This document shows positions 1 through 7,210 of a stretch of DNA of 13,938 nucleotides, in pieces. Made by a program: the position numbers and the translations under genes. Source of the DNA: Candidatus Margulisiibacteriota bacterium (lineage in GTDB: Bacteria; Margulisbacteria; WOR-1; O2-12-FULL-45-9). Each line of letters begins with the position of its first letter. Position 1 is the first letter of the stretch. The DNA lies in assembly GCA_028714935.1 (NCBI GenBank), contig JAQTLJ010000015.1, forward strand, positions 1 to 13,938. Reading direction: 5' to 3'. Below the pieces are notes generated by a model. It did not search any database, was not told the DNA's origin, and saw only the letters and a list, made by a program, of their open reading frames with translations.

Positions 1-55
1 TTGGCGTCCTCATATCATCGAACCTCGACAGGTGGTTGGTCCAGAACTTCGTTCC
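1..55 (-). pseudogene. Same-frame continuation of the GH42 gene beyond the TAG
   Basis: Reading past the TAG at 56-58 in the same frame gives GTKFWTNHLSRFDDMRTP, which runs off the left edge. This corresponds to the GH42 stretch that follows the conserved Trp (family pattern: NEAWGTAFWSQ.Y..WD.I). The frame is intact, so the lesion is one codon, most simply TGG to TAG. The rest of the gene would lie to the left of the window. Confidence 0.6.
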
Positions 56-613
56 CTAGCCCTCGTTAACTTTTTTAAGCGAGCAGTATTGTTTTTTCGC
101 CCAGTTAATAAAAGCCCGGCGGGTATGTTCACAATGGCAGTAGTCATTGGTCGTCGTGTGGTCGAGCGGCGGATAAACCGGTTCATTATCGACCTGCCAG
201 AAGAGGAGGGCTGGGTGATCTTTGTAGCGGGCAACAAGTTTCCTGGTCAACCGCTCAGCCAGTTTACGGTAATGCGGGTTGTCTTTACAGATATTAGGCC
301 GGGGGCCGAACTCAGGGTAGAGCGTGCCGTCCTGGGCGACCGGCCGGCTGTTCGGATATTGGCGGTAGAACCAGGGCGGAACTTGAGAAGTCGGGATGCC
401 GAGCAGGACCTTAAGGCCGTGTTTGGCGCAGAGGTCCATCGCCCGGTCAACCTGGCTAAAATCGAACTTTCCTTCATCCGGCTCAATGAGATCCCAGGCC
501 ATTTCGTTGAAACGGATGATATTAAAACCGGTCTTTTTGATGTTCCGGAAATTCTCTTCCCAGGTTTCAACCGGCCACTGATCGGGGTAAAAAGTCACGC
601 CAAACGGGAACAT
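56..613 (-). CDS. GH42 beta-galactosidase-like protein, N-terminal part ended by an internal TAG
   Basis: The 185 residues match the start of the GH42 (beta-galactosidase, TIM-barrel) catalytic domain. They open with FGVTFYPDQWP, carry WNMAWDLIEP-like strand motifs (FNEMAWDLIEP, about 36-45), and have WQVDNE at 139-144, where Glu144 is the expected acid/base. Cys109, Cys159 and Cys161 correspond to the zinc-cluster cysteines of GH42, but the fourth position (CHCEHT) is Thr164 instead of Cys. GH42 enzymes hydrolyse beta-galactosides and are usually 600-700 residues long. This frame stops at a TAG (56-58) directly after KKVNEG, where family members read NEAWG, and homology resumes in the same frame after the stop. 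The start at 613 fits the first conserved residues. The gene follows the phosphorylase gene by 24 bp and has no visible Shine-Dalgarno. The family call is firm. Whether the product is functional is doubtful unless the TAG is a sequencing error or is read through. The catalytic nucleophile lies outside the window. Confidence 0.8.
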   Translation of the reverse strand: MFPFGVTFYPDQWPVETWEENFRNIKKTGFNIIRFNEMAWDLIEPDEGKFDFSQVDRAMDLCAKHGLKVLLGIPTSQVPPWFYRQYPNSRPVAQDGTLYPEFGPRPNICKDNPHYRKLAERLTRKLVARYKDHPALLFWQVDNEPVYPPLDHTTTNDYCHCEHTRRAFINWAKKQYCSLKKVNEG

Positions 614-652
614 AATGCGGTAATTATAGCATACTTATTATTCGAGAGTCAC
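611..652 (-). promoter_or_regulatory. Putative extended -10 promoter for the GH42 gene, nearly leaderless
   Basis: On the minus strand TGCTATAAT occupies 631-623, a perfect extended -10 element (TGnTATAAT). A -35-like GTGACT (4/6) lies at 652-647 with an 18-bp spacer. The -35 lies in the last codons of the upstream phosphorylase gene. Transcription would begin around 616-617, only about 3 nt before the ATG at 613-611. There is no Shine-Dalgarno in the short gap, so a leaderless mRNA is implied. This is motif reading only. Confidence 0.45.
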
Positions 653-3600
653 GACGATTTTCTTGACTTTTCGGCTGCGGATCTGGCCGGCGTATGGCTC
701 TTTGACAACGGGGCCGGCGATGTTGACCTCTTTGTCTTCCAGGGTCAGCTTGTAAGATACGGGTTTGACCCCGCCGTCGAAAGTGTCTTGCCCTGATTTA
801 TTTATATATTCAACCTCGATCGCGCCGAGCAGCTTGAAGCCGAGTTTCCCCTTATTGAACAGCCAGGCCGGGAGGATGGGGGAAAGCCGGAAGCAGAGCT
901 GGCCGTTCTTATCCAGATAAAAGATATTCTTGCCGGTCGTCATGACGATCCACATATCGATGAATTCGGCGGCGCCGCCCGACAGCCGGGCGACAAAACC
1001 GCGGCCGTGGTTCTCTTTGTTCGGATGGGCCGAAGAGACGATCAGCGAAGAATTTTCCAGGATGCTCCGCTTATAAACTTTGGGATCCATGAACGGTATC
1101 AGGACGTCCTTGAAATCGGCAAAGAATTCCTTATACAGACCGGCCTTCAGCAGTTCGAGCATATACTTGTATTCCATGTGCAGCCAGATCGATTCGTTCT
1201 CCAGCCAGCCGGGCGTAAATATCCGGCTCCGGCCGATCTCGATCGGCGTATCTTCCAGCGGGGCATTGACCTTGTACATTTTAAGCTTCTGGTCGTAAAG
1301 CGGGCTGTCCTTGACGAGTTTGTAGACCTTTTTGTCTTTCTCGACCTTCAGGGCATGGACAAAGCCTTCCAGAAAAAGCGGCAGCGGCTTTTGCGTGAAT
1401 CTCTTGACCTTGATATACTTCCCCTCTTCCAGCTCATACTCGGCCACTTCGTTGATGAAATAAGTGTAATAATTACCGTATTTTTTCAGGGTTTTCTTGA
1501 TACCGAGGTCGCATTTTTTAATGACCTTTTTGAGGAAGTCGGCCGCGGATTTCCCGTCGATATTGCCTTCTTCGCCGCTGATGCCGAGCCGGGTTTTCTG
1601 GCGATAGGCTTCCTTGATCTTGTAAGTCTCGTCCCAATACTCAAAATCGCCGGCCGCTTTGCTTAGCTGTTCGCTGATCAGTTCGACCAGCTCTTTGACC
1701 TCGACCGGCAGAACGATCTCGGCATTGTCGGCCAGGAATTTGAGGATGTAGGCGCATAGCCTTTTCAGCTCCAGTGTTTCCGAGAGCGAAGAGCCAAGGA
1801 GCCCCGGCAGGCCGTTAAGCGCGTCGTACCAGTTGGGCTTGTCCGCTTCCATCTCCAGCCCGATCCCTTCCGCGTCGAACGAGGCCGCCTTGTTGGCGGC
1901 GATACAGAGGAGCTTGGCGATCAGGGTAGTGAAATACGACTTGCCTCTGCCGAACTCGGTCCTGACGGCGTTCCGGTTGCGCCCGCGGCCTTTGATCAGC
2001 GTCGCTTTTTCGACGTCAAACCGGACGCTTTCATATTGCCGGACATCCTTGCCTGACAGCTTATACTTGTCTCTCCGGGGAGCGACGACGTGGTCATTGT
2101 CAAAAAAGGTGAACGATTTGTTCTGGAACAAGATCTCCGCCATCTTTTCCGGATAGATCCCCTCAAAACTTTCCAGCAGGTCGGTATTGTAAAAAGCGTG
2201 GTCGGTCCAGAAGCCTTCGCCGTGGTAGGCGCTCTCTTCGACGCTGGAATTGGCCATCAATTCGCGCAGGAATTTTTCCCGCGAAGTCTTATATTCCAGG
2301 CCAAAGTTCTCGATCCGCCTCAGGACCGCGCCCGGCAGGAACGGCCGGGTGATCATCTCCAGCAGCTGTCCGTCAGTATTCTTGATATGCTGTTTAATAA
2401 GCGCGTCGGCGACCATGGTAGATCTGATATAGTACTGGCTGTTAAGCACGACCAGCGGATTAAAACCGTCCAGCTGAATGAGGTTGAAAAATCTTAAAAT
2501 ATTATCTTCAGCAATATCCGGATTAAAGAACAGGTCGTTGCGCCGGTTCTGGTTGATATCACGGTAATTGCCGTTCCCCTGGGAAAAATAAGTGGGGATC
2601 AGCTTAAAATCATTATAATCCCGCTCCATATCACCGTGCTTCCGGTAGTAGACATAGACGATCTTGCCCCCGACCTTGACCGGCAAACCGCCGCGCATCG
2701 CGTTATCAAGAAAGGTGTAGCCGGAATAGAGGTCAAAGCTTTTTGAGGAACTTTCGATCTTGATGGCGGAGCAGATATCATCGATCAGCGACCGGTTCTC
2801 TTCGAACTTGGCGGCCAGATACTGCCGGTTGGCGATCTGCGGCTTGACCCTGTTGAGCAGCTCCAGGTTGTCCATCTGTCCCAGCAGGGAGCAAAGTTCG
2901 AATTCGCCGTTTGGCGGAAGCTCAAAGCGGCTGAAGGCGAAAGCGCTGGGAGTAAAACCTTCGGTCAGCTGGTTGGCCGGGATCTTGAAATTCTTTTGGC
3001 TGGCGAAATTTTCGGGGATCTCCAGGCTGGTATTTTCCCCAAAGACGACCTTTGGGTCGACAATGAAGCTGACCGGAGAGCTTTGCCGGCAGAAGGAGAC
3101 GAGGAAATTGCCTTTTTCCAGGAATTTTGTTTCCGAGATGTCGGCCGGCAGCACTTTAAGCTTGTAGAAGGGGGCGCCGGCCCCGAGATTCTCCACCGCG
3201 CACCAGGCTTCGGTCGTCTGGCTGATCCGCTTGAGCAGAGAATCGTCAAAACCAAAAGGGATAATGATCGGCAGGCCGTCGACAACCTCCAGCTTTTTCT
3301 CTTTGCCCGACAGGTTAACGATCTTAACGATCCTGGCCAGCGCGGGGAAACGCTCGTTCGGGATGGTAAAATATGTGACCTCGATCCTGAGGTTCAAGTC
3401 ATCGTTCTCTTCCACGATCTTGAAACTGTGGGGAGTGATCTTCATTTCTTTGTTGTAACTCGAGCGGTCGCTGAACGGCTCGTAAAGCTTGCCGTTGTCT
3501 TTAATGAACGTCCTGAAGCCCTGGAGAGAGACCAGCCGGTAAGCTTTGTTGGCCGGCTGGAATTCCATGATCGAGCTGTTTTTGTCGAGCACGCCGGCGG

Positions 3601-3757
3601 AAGTGATGCCTTGGCCGCGGTTGGTGTAAAAAACCCACATCGGACAGCCGAAGACCCCGGCGATGCCGGGGAAGAAGCTGGCAAAGGTCGGGGCGGAGTT
3701 GTAGTTCTCGATTACAAATTCGTTCTCTTTTGATATATAGTATCTCGCCTTATTCAT
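638..3757 (-). CDS. GH94/GH161-like glycoside phosphorylase ('cellobiose phosphorylase' type), 1039 aa
   Basis: This is a large cytoplasmic protein (no signal peptide) of the clan that phosphorolyses beta-glucosides into glucose-1-phosphate and a shortened acceptor. An N-terminal beta-sandwich region carries the PMWVFYTNRGQGI and IMEFQPANKAY blocks (about 39-73). The catalytic (alpha/alpha)6 part shows GNGNYRDINQNRR (394-406), HGEGFWTDH (about 512-520) and NWYDALNGLPG (642-652). Asp645 is positioned like the catalytic acid in the DWNDG-type motif of GH94. The length is greater than classical cellobiose phosphorylase (about 800 aa) and closer to the GH161 beta-1,3-glucan phosphorylases (about 1100 aa), which were formerly annotated the same way. 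The choice between GH94 and GH161, and hence the substrate, is open. The start at 3757 is 6 bp after the glmS stop without a clear Shine-Dalgarno, so translation is probably coupled to glmS. The stop is TAA. Confidence 0.75.
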   Translation of the reverse strand: MNKARYYISKENEFVIENYNSAPTFASFFPGIAGVFGCPMWVFYTNRGQGITSAGVLDKNSSIMEFQPANKAYRLVSLQGFRTFIKDNGKLYEPFSDRSSYNKEMKITPHSFKIVEENDDLNLRIEVTYFTIPNERFPALARIVKIVNLSGKEKKLEVVDGLPIIIPFGFDDSLLKRISQTTEAWCAVENLGAGAPFYKLKVLPADISETKFLEKGNFLVSFCRQSSPVSFIVDPKVVFGENTSLEIPENFASQKNFKIPANQLTEGFTPSAFAFSRFELPPNGEFELCSLLGQMDNLELLNRVKPQIANRQYLAAKFEENRSLIDDICSAIKIESSSKSFDLYSGYTFLDNAMRGGLPVKVGGKIVYVYYRKHGDMERDYNDFKLIPTYFSQGNGNYRDINQNRRNDLFFNPDIAEDNILRFFNLIQLDGFNPLVVLNSQYYIRSTMVADALIKQHIKNTDGQLLEMITRPFLPGAVLRRIENFGLEYKTSREKFLRELMANSSVEESAYHGEGFWTDHAFYNTDLLESFEGIYPEKMAEILFQNKSFTFFDNDHVVAPRRDKYKLSGKDVRQYESVRFDVEKATLIKGRGRNRNAVRTEFGRGKSYFTTLIAKLLCIAANKAASFDAEGIGLEMEADKPNWYDALNGLPGLLGSSLSETLELKRLCAYILKFLADNAEIVLPVEVKELVELISEQLSKAAGDFEYWDETYKIKEAYRQKTRLGISGEEGNIDGKSAADFLKKVIKKCDLGIKKTLKKYGNYYTYFINEVAEYELEEGKYIKVKRFTQKPLPLFLEGFVHALKVEKDKKVYKLVKDSPLYDQKLKMYKVNAPLEDTPIEIGRSRIFTPGWLENESIWLHMEYKYMLELLKAGLYKEFFADFKDVLIPFMDPKVYKRSILENSSLIVSSAHPNKENHGRGFVARLSGGAAEFIDMWIVMTTGKNIFYLDKNGQLCFRLSPILPAWLFNKGKLGFKLLGAIEVEYINKSGQDTFDGGVKPVSYKLTLEDKEVNIAGPVVKEPYAGQIRSRKVKKIVVTLE

Positions 3758-3763
3758 GGGGGT

Positions 3764-5593
3764 TTATTCGACGGTGACGCTTTTGGCGAGATTTCTCGGC
3801 TGATCGACATGACAGCCCCGCTTAACAGCGATGTAGTAGGCCAGGAGCTGGAGCGGCACGACCGCCAGGATCGGCGAAAGCGCCTCGGAGGTTTTCGGGA
3901 TAATGATCAGCTCGTCGGCTTTTTCGGTCAGGGCTGAGTCGCGGTCAGAAGCGATGGCAATGACAATGCCGCCCCGGGCCTTGACCTCTTCCACGTTGCC
4001 CAGGATCTTGTCATAGCGCCGGCCGGCCAGGGCGAGGACGACGACCGGCATCTTTTTGTCGATCAAAGCGATCGGTCCGTGCTTCATTTCGGCGGCCGGA
4101 TAGCCTTCCGCATGGATATACGAGACTTCTTTTAGTTTCAGCGCGCCTTCCAGGGCGATCGGGAAGCCTTTGCCGCGGCCGAGATAAAGGGCGTTGGTCA
4201 CCTTGCCAAGTTTTTCCGCGATCTTTTCGATCACTTTTTCTTCCCGGAGCGCCTCTTCGATCTTTTGCGGGAGCTCGATCAGGTCGCCGATCAGTTTGAC
4301 CGCTTCACTATCGCTGATCACTCCCCGCCTTTTGCCGAAGAGGATCGCCAGGAGGTAGATAACGGTCAGCTGGGTGGTGAACGCCTTGGTCGAAGCCACG
4401 CCGATCTCGGGCCCGGCATTGGTATAGACGACGCCGTGGGACTCGCGGGCGATCGATGAGCCGACAACGTTGCAGATGGAGATGACCTTGGCATTCTGGG
4501 CTTTTGCTTCCCAGACCGCGCCGAGGGTGTCCGCCGTTTCTCCCGACTGGGTGATGGCGATGACCAGGGTTTTTTCGTCGATGATCGGGTGGCGGTAGCG
4601 GAACTCAGCCGCGTATTCGACCTCGGCCGGCAGCTTGGCGTATTGTTCGAACAGATATTCGCCCACCAGTCCCGCATGCCAGGAAGTGCCGCAGGCGGTA
4701 AAGACGACCCGGTTGACATTGCGGATCTCTTCATCGGTCAGGTTAAGCTCGTCAAAATGGATCTTGTGGCTTTCGGCCTCGATCCGCCCGGCGATCGTCT
4801 TGCGGATGGCGTTCGGCTGTTCGTGGATCTCTTTGAGCATAAAGTGGGAATAACCGCCTTTTTCAGCGGATTCCGGGTCCCACGAGACCAGTTCAACCTT
4901 TTTGTTGACCGCTCGGCCGTCGAGATTGAAAGCCCGGAATTTCTTGTCGGTTATTTCCCCGATCTCGCCGTTCTCGAGGTGGACGATCCGGCCGGTATAT
5001 TTCAACATGGCCGGGATGTCGGAAGAGACAAAAGATTCTTTCTCGCCGAAGCCGACAATCAGGGGGCTGCCGTGGCGCGCAATGACGATCTTACCCGGTT
5101 CGTGTTCGGAAATGACGGCGATGGCGTAAGAGCCCTTGACCTGGCTTAAAGCTTTGGAGACCGCTTTCAGGAGGCTGCCGTCCATATTATCCTCGATCAG
5201 GTGGGCGATGACTTCGGTGTCGGTCGTCGAAGTAAATTTATGGCCGTTATCGGCCAGCGCCCGGCGCAGCTCCAGGTAGTTCTCGATGATGCCGTTGTGG
5301 ACGACGACGATCTTGCCGCTGCAGTCTTCATGCGGGTGGGAGTTGATATGCGATGGCCGCCCGTGGGTCGCCCAGCGGGTGTGGCCGATGCCGATCGCAC
5401 CGCCGATCGGTTTTTGCCGCAGGAGTTCTTCAAGGTCCACTATCTTGCCGAGGCACTTGCTGATAAAGACTTTCCCTTTATCCAGGGTGGCGACCCCGGC
5501 GGAGTCGTAACCCCGGTACTCAAGCTTTTTCAGCCCCTCCAGCAAAAAGGGGAGGGCTTCTTTATCGCCGATATATCCGAAGATCCCGCACAT
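3764..5593 (-). CDS. glmS: Glutamine--fructose-6-phosphate aminotransferase (isomerising)
   Basis: GlmS makes glucosamine-6-phosphate from fructose-6-phosphate and glutamine, the first step to UDP-GlcNAc for peptidoglycan and surface polymers. It is cytoplasmic. The 609 residues equal the usual length. The N-terminal Ntn glutaminase begins MCGIFGYIG, with Cys2 as nucleophile after Met removal, followed by EYRGYDSAG and GHTRWATHG. Two SIS sugar-isomerase domains follow, with FTACGTSWHAG, TQSGETADT, STKAFTTQ and AEGYPAAEMKHGP. The C-terminus LAKSVTVE is the standard one. A Shine-Dalgarno AGGGG (5605-5601) lies 7 nt before the ATG and inside the last codons of the upstream binding-protein gene, which ends 1 bp before glmS. 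No leader exists, so no glmS ribozyme can precede it here. No key residue appears to be missing. Confidence 0.97.
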   Translation of the reverse strand: MCGIFGYIGDKEALPFLLEGLKKLEYRGYDSAGVATLDKGKVFISKCLGKIVDLEELLRQKPIGGAIGIGHTRWATHGRPSHINSHPHEDCSGKIVVVHNGIIENYLELRRALADNGHKFTSTTDTEVIAHLIEDNMDGSLLKAVSKALSQVKGSYAIAVISEHEPGKIVIARHGSPLIVGFGEKESFVSSDIPAMLKYTGRIVHLENGEIGEITDKKFRAFNLDGRAVNKKVELVSWDPESAEKGGYSHFMLKEIHEQPNAIRKTIAGRIEAESHKIHFDELNLTDEEIRNVNRVVFTACGTSWHAGLVGEYLFEQYAKLPAEVEYAAEFRYRHPIIDEKTLVIAITQSGETADTLGAVWEAKAQNAKVISICNVVGSSIARESHGVVYTNAGPEIGVASTKAFTTQLTVIYLLAILFGKRRGVISDSEAVKLIGDLIELPQKIEEALREEKVIEKIAEKLGKVTNALYLGRGKGFPIALEGALKLKEVSYIHAEGYPAAEMKHGPIALIDKKMPVVVLALAGRRYDKILGNVEEVKARGGIVIAIASDRDSALTEKADELIIIPKTSEALSPILAVVPLQLLAYYIAVKRGCHVDQPRNLAKSVTVE

Positions 5594-5594
5594 G

Positions 5595-6929
5595 CTATTG
5601 CCCCTGGTTCAGGATAGTTTCTACTTCTTTCTTGGCTAGTTTCAGCTGCTCTTTGATCTTTTCGGGATCGTATTCTGAGCCCGAAGTGACATAGTCCCAC
5701 ATGATACCAAACCGGCGGGTCAAGATCGGCTCGAGCAATCCCCAGCTCGGGATGCTGGGATAAGTGCGCCCATAAAGGACCGCCTCTTTAAAAACTTTCC
5801 GGTAAGGATCGTTGGCAAAGTAGGGATCATCAAAAGCGTCGCGCCTGGCCGGCAGAAATCCCGAGACCTTGGCGTATTCAACTTGCGGTGTCTTGGTGGT
5901 CAGGTATTTAAGGAGCTGAAAAGCGCCGGCTTTGTTTTTTGCCCCTTTACAGATCGCCAGGCTGGAGCCGCCGACAAAAGTGATGCGGCCCTTGGGTCCG
6001 GCCGGGTAACCGGTTATGGCGAAATTGCGGGAAGTGAGGGAGCCGGCCGCTCCGCCTTCCGCCGCCGGGCGGGTCAGGGTCTTGATCTCGTACGGGCCGT
6101 CAAAATACATGGCGCAGGCGCCGTCGTTGAAATTGCCGCTGACCTGCGCGGTATTGAGTTCCAGATATTCGATCGGCACGAAATTTTCCCTGACCAGGCT
6201 GATGTAAAATGCGATGCCGTCAAAGACCTCTTTGCTATCGAGGACGCAGGTCTTGCGGTCGGGGGCGAGGAAATCGCCGCCGGCCATCCAGATCCAGGGA
6301 GCGAGAGAGTGAATGACGTTCCAGTCGTTCTTGCCGGAGATGCCGAGCGGAGCGACCGGTTGTCCTTCGATCACGACATCGGCCTGATAGAGCCTGCTAA
6401 GCGCATTTTTGAACGATTTCCAGGAGCCGAGTTCGCCGGCAGAAACGCCGGCTTTTCTCAGGGCGTCAGTGCGGAAGTAGAGGGCGCGGGCGTCGACGAA
6501 CCAGGGAATAGCGGTAGTTTTGCCGGAATTTTCGATGCCGGTCGTCGTCCAGGAAACAGGAACGAAAGTGTCCGCTCCGCCCAATTCGGCGATCGCTTCC
6601 TTAGAGAGCTCTTCAAGCGCCCCCATCCCCGTAATGGCCGAGACCCAGGTGGAGCCGAGCTGGACGATATCAGGGACGTCGCCTGAAGTCGCGGCGGTCG
6701 TGATCTTGGACCAGGCCGCTCCCCAATCAACAGAAGTGATCTTTACTTTTATACCAGTCTGTTTTTCGAACGGCTGCAGCAGTCTCTCGATGTCGCCGGT
6801 CGGCTCGAGGGAATTAGGCATGACCCACAACTCGACCACATTCCCCGTGGTCTTCTTGGCTGGAGCGCAGCCGGAAACAAGTGACACAATTAACAATGAC
6901 ACAATTAACAACAATGAACTATATTTCAC
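5595..6929 (-). CDS. Sugar ABC transporter substrate-binding lipoprotein (family 1)
   Basis: The N-terminus has a short basic start, a hydrophobic stretch and the lipobox LVSGC with Cys21, so the product is a lipoprotein anchored in an envelope membrane. The mature part has the SBP_bac_1 (maltose/oligosaccharide-binding) pattern: VVELWVMPNS, a DIERLLQPFEKQTGIKVKIT block, GDVPDIVQLGSTW (about 83-95) and a late FLPARRDAF block. The 444 residues are normal for the family. The start is GTG at 6929, supported by AAAGGGG at 6944-6938, 8 nt upstream. It is the first gene of the glmS-phosphorylase-GH42 operon. The two permease genes normally next to such a protein are absent here, so it either works with permeases encoded elsewhere or is an orphan receptor. 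The ligand cannot be read from the sequence; the neighbours suggest a beta-linked oligosaccharide. It ends with TAG. Confidence 0.88.
   Translation of the reverse strand: MKYSSLLLIVSLLIVSLVSGCAPAKKTTGNVVELWVMPNSLEPTGDIERLLQPFEKQTGIKVKITSVDWGAAWSKITTAATSGDVPDIVQLGSTWVSAITGMGALEELSKEAIAELGGADTFVPVSWTTTGIENSGKTTAIPWFVDARALYFRTDALRKAGVSAGELGSWKSFKNALSRLYQADVVIEGQPVAPLGISGKNDWNVIHSLAPWIWMAGGDFLAPDRKTCVLDSKEVFDGIAFYISLVRENFVPIEYLELNTAQVSGNFNDGACAMYFDGPYEIKTLTRPAAEGGAAGSLTSRNFAITGYPAGPKGRITFVGGSSLAICKGAKNKAGAFQLLKYLTTKTPQVEYAKVSGFLPARRDAFDDPYFANDPYRKVFKEAVLYGRTYPSIPSWGLLEPILTRRFGIMWDYVTSGSEYDPEKIKEQLKLAKKEVETILNQGQ
6882..6911 (-). repeat. 15-bp tandem duplication inside the signal peptide
   Basis: TGACACAATTAACAA is present twice in direct succession (6882-6896 and 6897-6911, plus-strand reading), with no mismatch. 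It encodes the doubled LLIVS-LLIVS in the hydrophobic core of the lipoprotein signal peptide. This looks like a recent in-frame slippage or duplication event that lengthens the h-region by five residues. Confidence 0.85.
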
Positions 6930-6970
6930 GACGAAAACCCCTTTCTGTTATTAAAACAATACAACGTTTA

Positions 6971-6999
6971 ATTGTAGCACATTTTTAACAACCGGACAA
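6971..6999 (-). promoter_or_regulatory. Sigma70-type promoter for the binding protein-glmS-phosphorylase operon
   Basis: Minus strand: -35 TTGTCC at 6999-6994 (4/6), an exact 17-bp spacer, and -10 TACAAT at 6976-6971 (5/6) preceded by TGC, which makes an extended -10. The predicted start is near 6964, giving a leader of about 35 nt with the Shine-Dalgarno AAAGGGG. The -10 resembles the one before the GH42 gene (TGCTATAAT). Confidence 0.65.
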
Positions 7000-7004
7000 C
7001 TTAA

Positions 7005-7134
7005 AGCCCTCACCCGACACCCTTAACACTCTCACCCTCTCCCAGAGGGAGAGGGTGAAACGCATGGCACCCTCGTTAGGTACCTTCTCCCTCTGGGAGA
7101 AGGTGAGGATCCTTAGCGCGATGGATGAGGGTCT
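7005..7134. repeat. Inverted pair of palindromic repeats (REPIN/MITE-like element)
   Basis: The left unit contains a perfect 12-bp hairpin (7032-7043 with 7047-7058, loop AGA). The right unit contains a perfect 10-bp hairpin (7082-7091 with 7095-7104, loop TCT). The right unit read in reverse complement aligns with the left, including the outer flank (AGCCCTCACCC at 7005-7015 against AGACCCTCATCC from 7134). The element is thus two head-to-head copies around a spacer of about 23 bp (7059-7081). The core TCACCCTCTCCC/GGGAGAGGGTGA resembles palindromic repeats scattered in many bacterial genomes. No transposase is present. It sits between a terminator and a promoter, so it disrupts nothing. Confidence 0.8.
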
Positions 7135-7148
7135 GGTGCCCCTCCCAT

Positions 7149-7181
7149 AAAAAAAGCCGGTCTGGGAAGTCCCAAACCGGC
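7149..7181 (-). terminator. Rho-independent terminator after the 798-aa gene
   Basis: Minus-strand RNA forms an 11-bp stem (7181-7171 with 7166-7156) with a 4-nt loop, followed by a run of seven U (7155-7149). One pair (7175/7162) is G-U on the minus strand but would be a C-A mismatch on the plus strand, which fixes the direction. It lies about 30 bp past the stop codon. A smaller 6-bp hairpin (7184-7189 with 7195-7200) precedes it. Confidence 0.9.
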
Positions 7182-7210
7182 TTCTCTAAAGTTGTTAGAG
7201 CCGTTAAATA

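Noticed and set aside
56..58. Genome-wide amber recoding (TAG as sense codon)
   Set aside because: The sugar-binding protein gene ends in TAG with normal family length and its extension is not conserved; other genes use TAA or TGA. One TAG in GH42 is better explained by mutation or error.
32..796. Long plus-strand open frame (254 codons)
   Set aside because: It overlaps the GH42 gene and the end of the phosphorylase gene on the other strand, and its translation has no family resemblance. It is a GC-driven shadow frame.
2996..3733. Plus-strand open frame of 245 codons
   Set aside because: It lies fully opposite the conserved N-terminal blocks of the phosphorylase and carries no recognisable motif.
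5594..5660. glmS ribozyme or riboswitch upstream of glmS
   Set aside because: Only 1 bp separates glmS from the preceding gene, so there is no leader to hold one.
5883..6686. Plus-strand open frame of 267 codons
   Set aside because: It is opposite the well-supported sugar-binding protein, with no motif and no ribosome binding site context.
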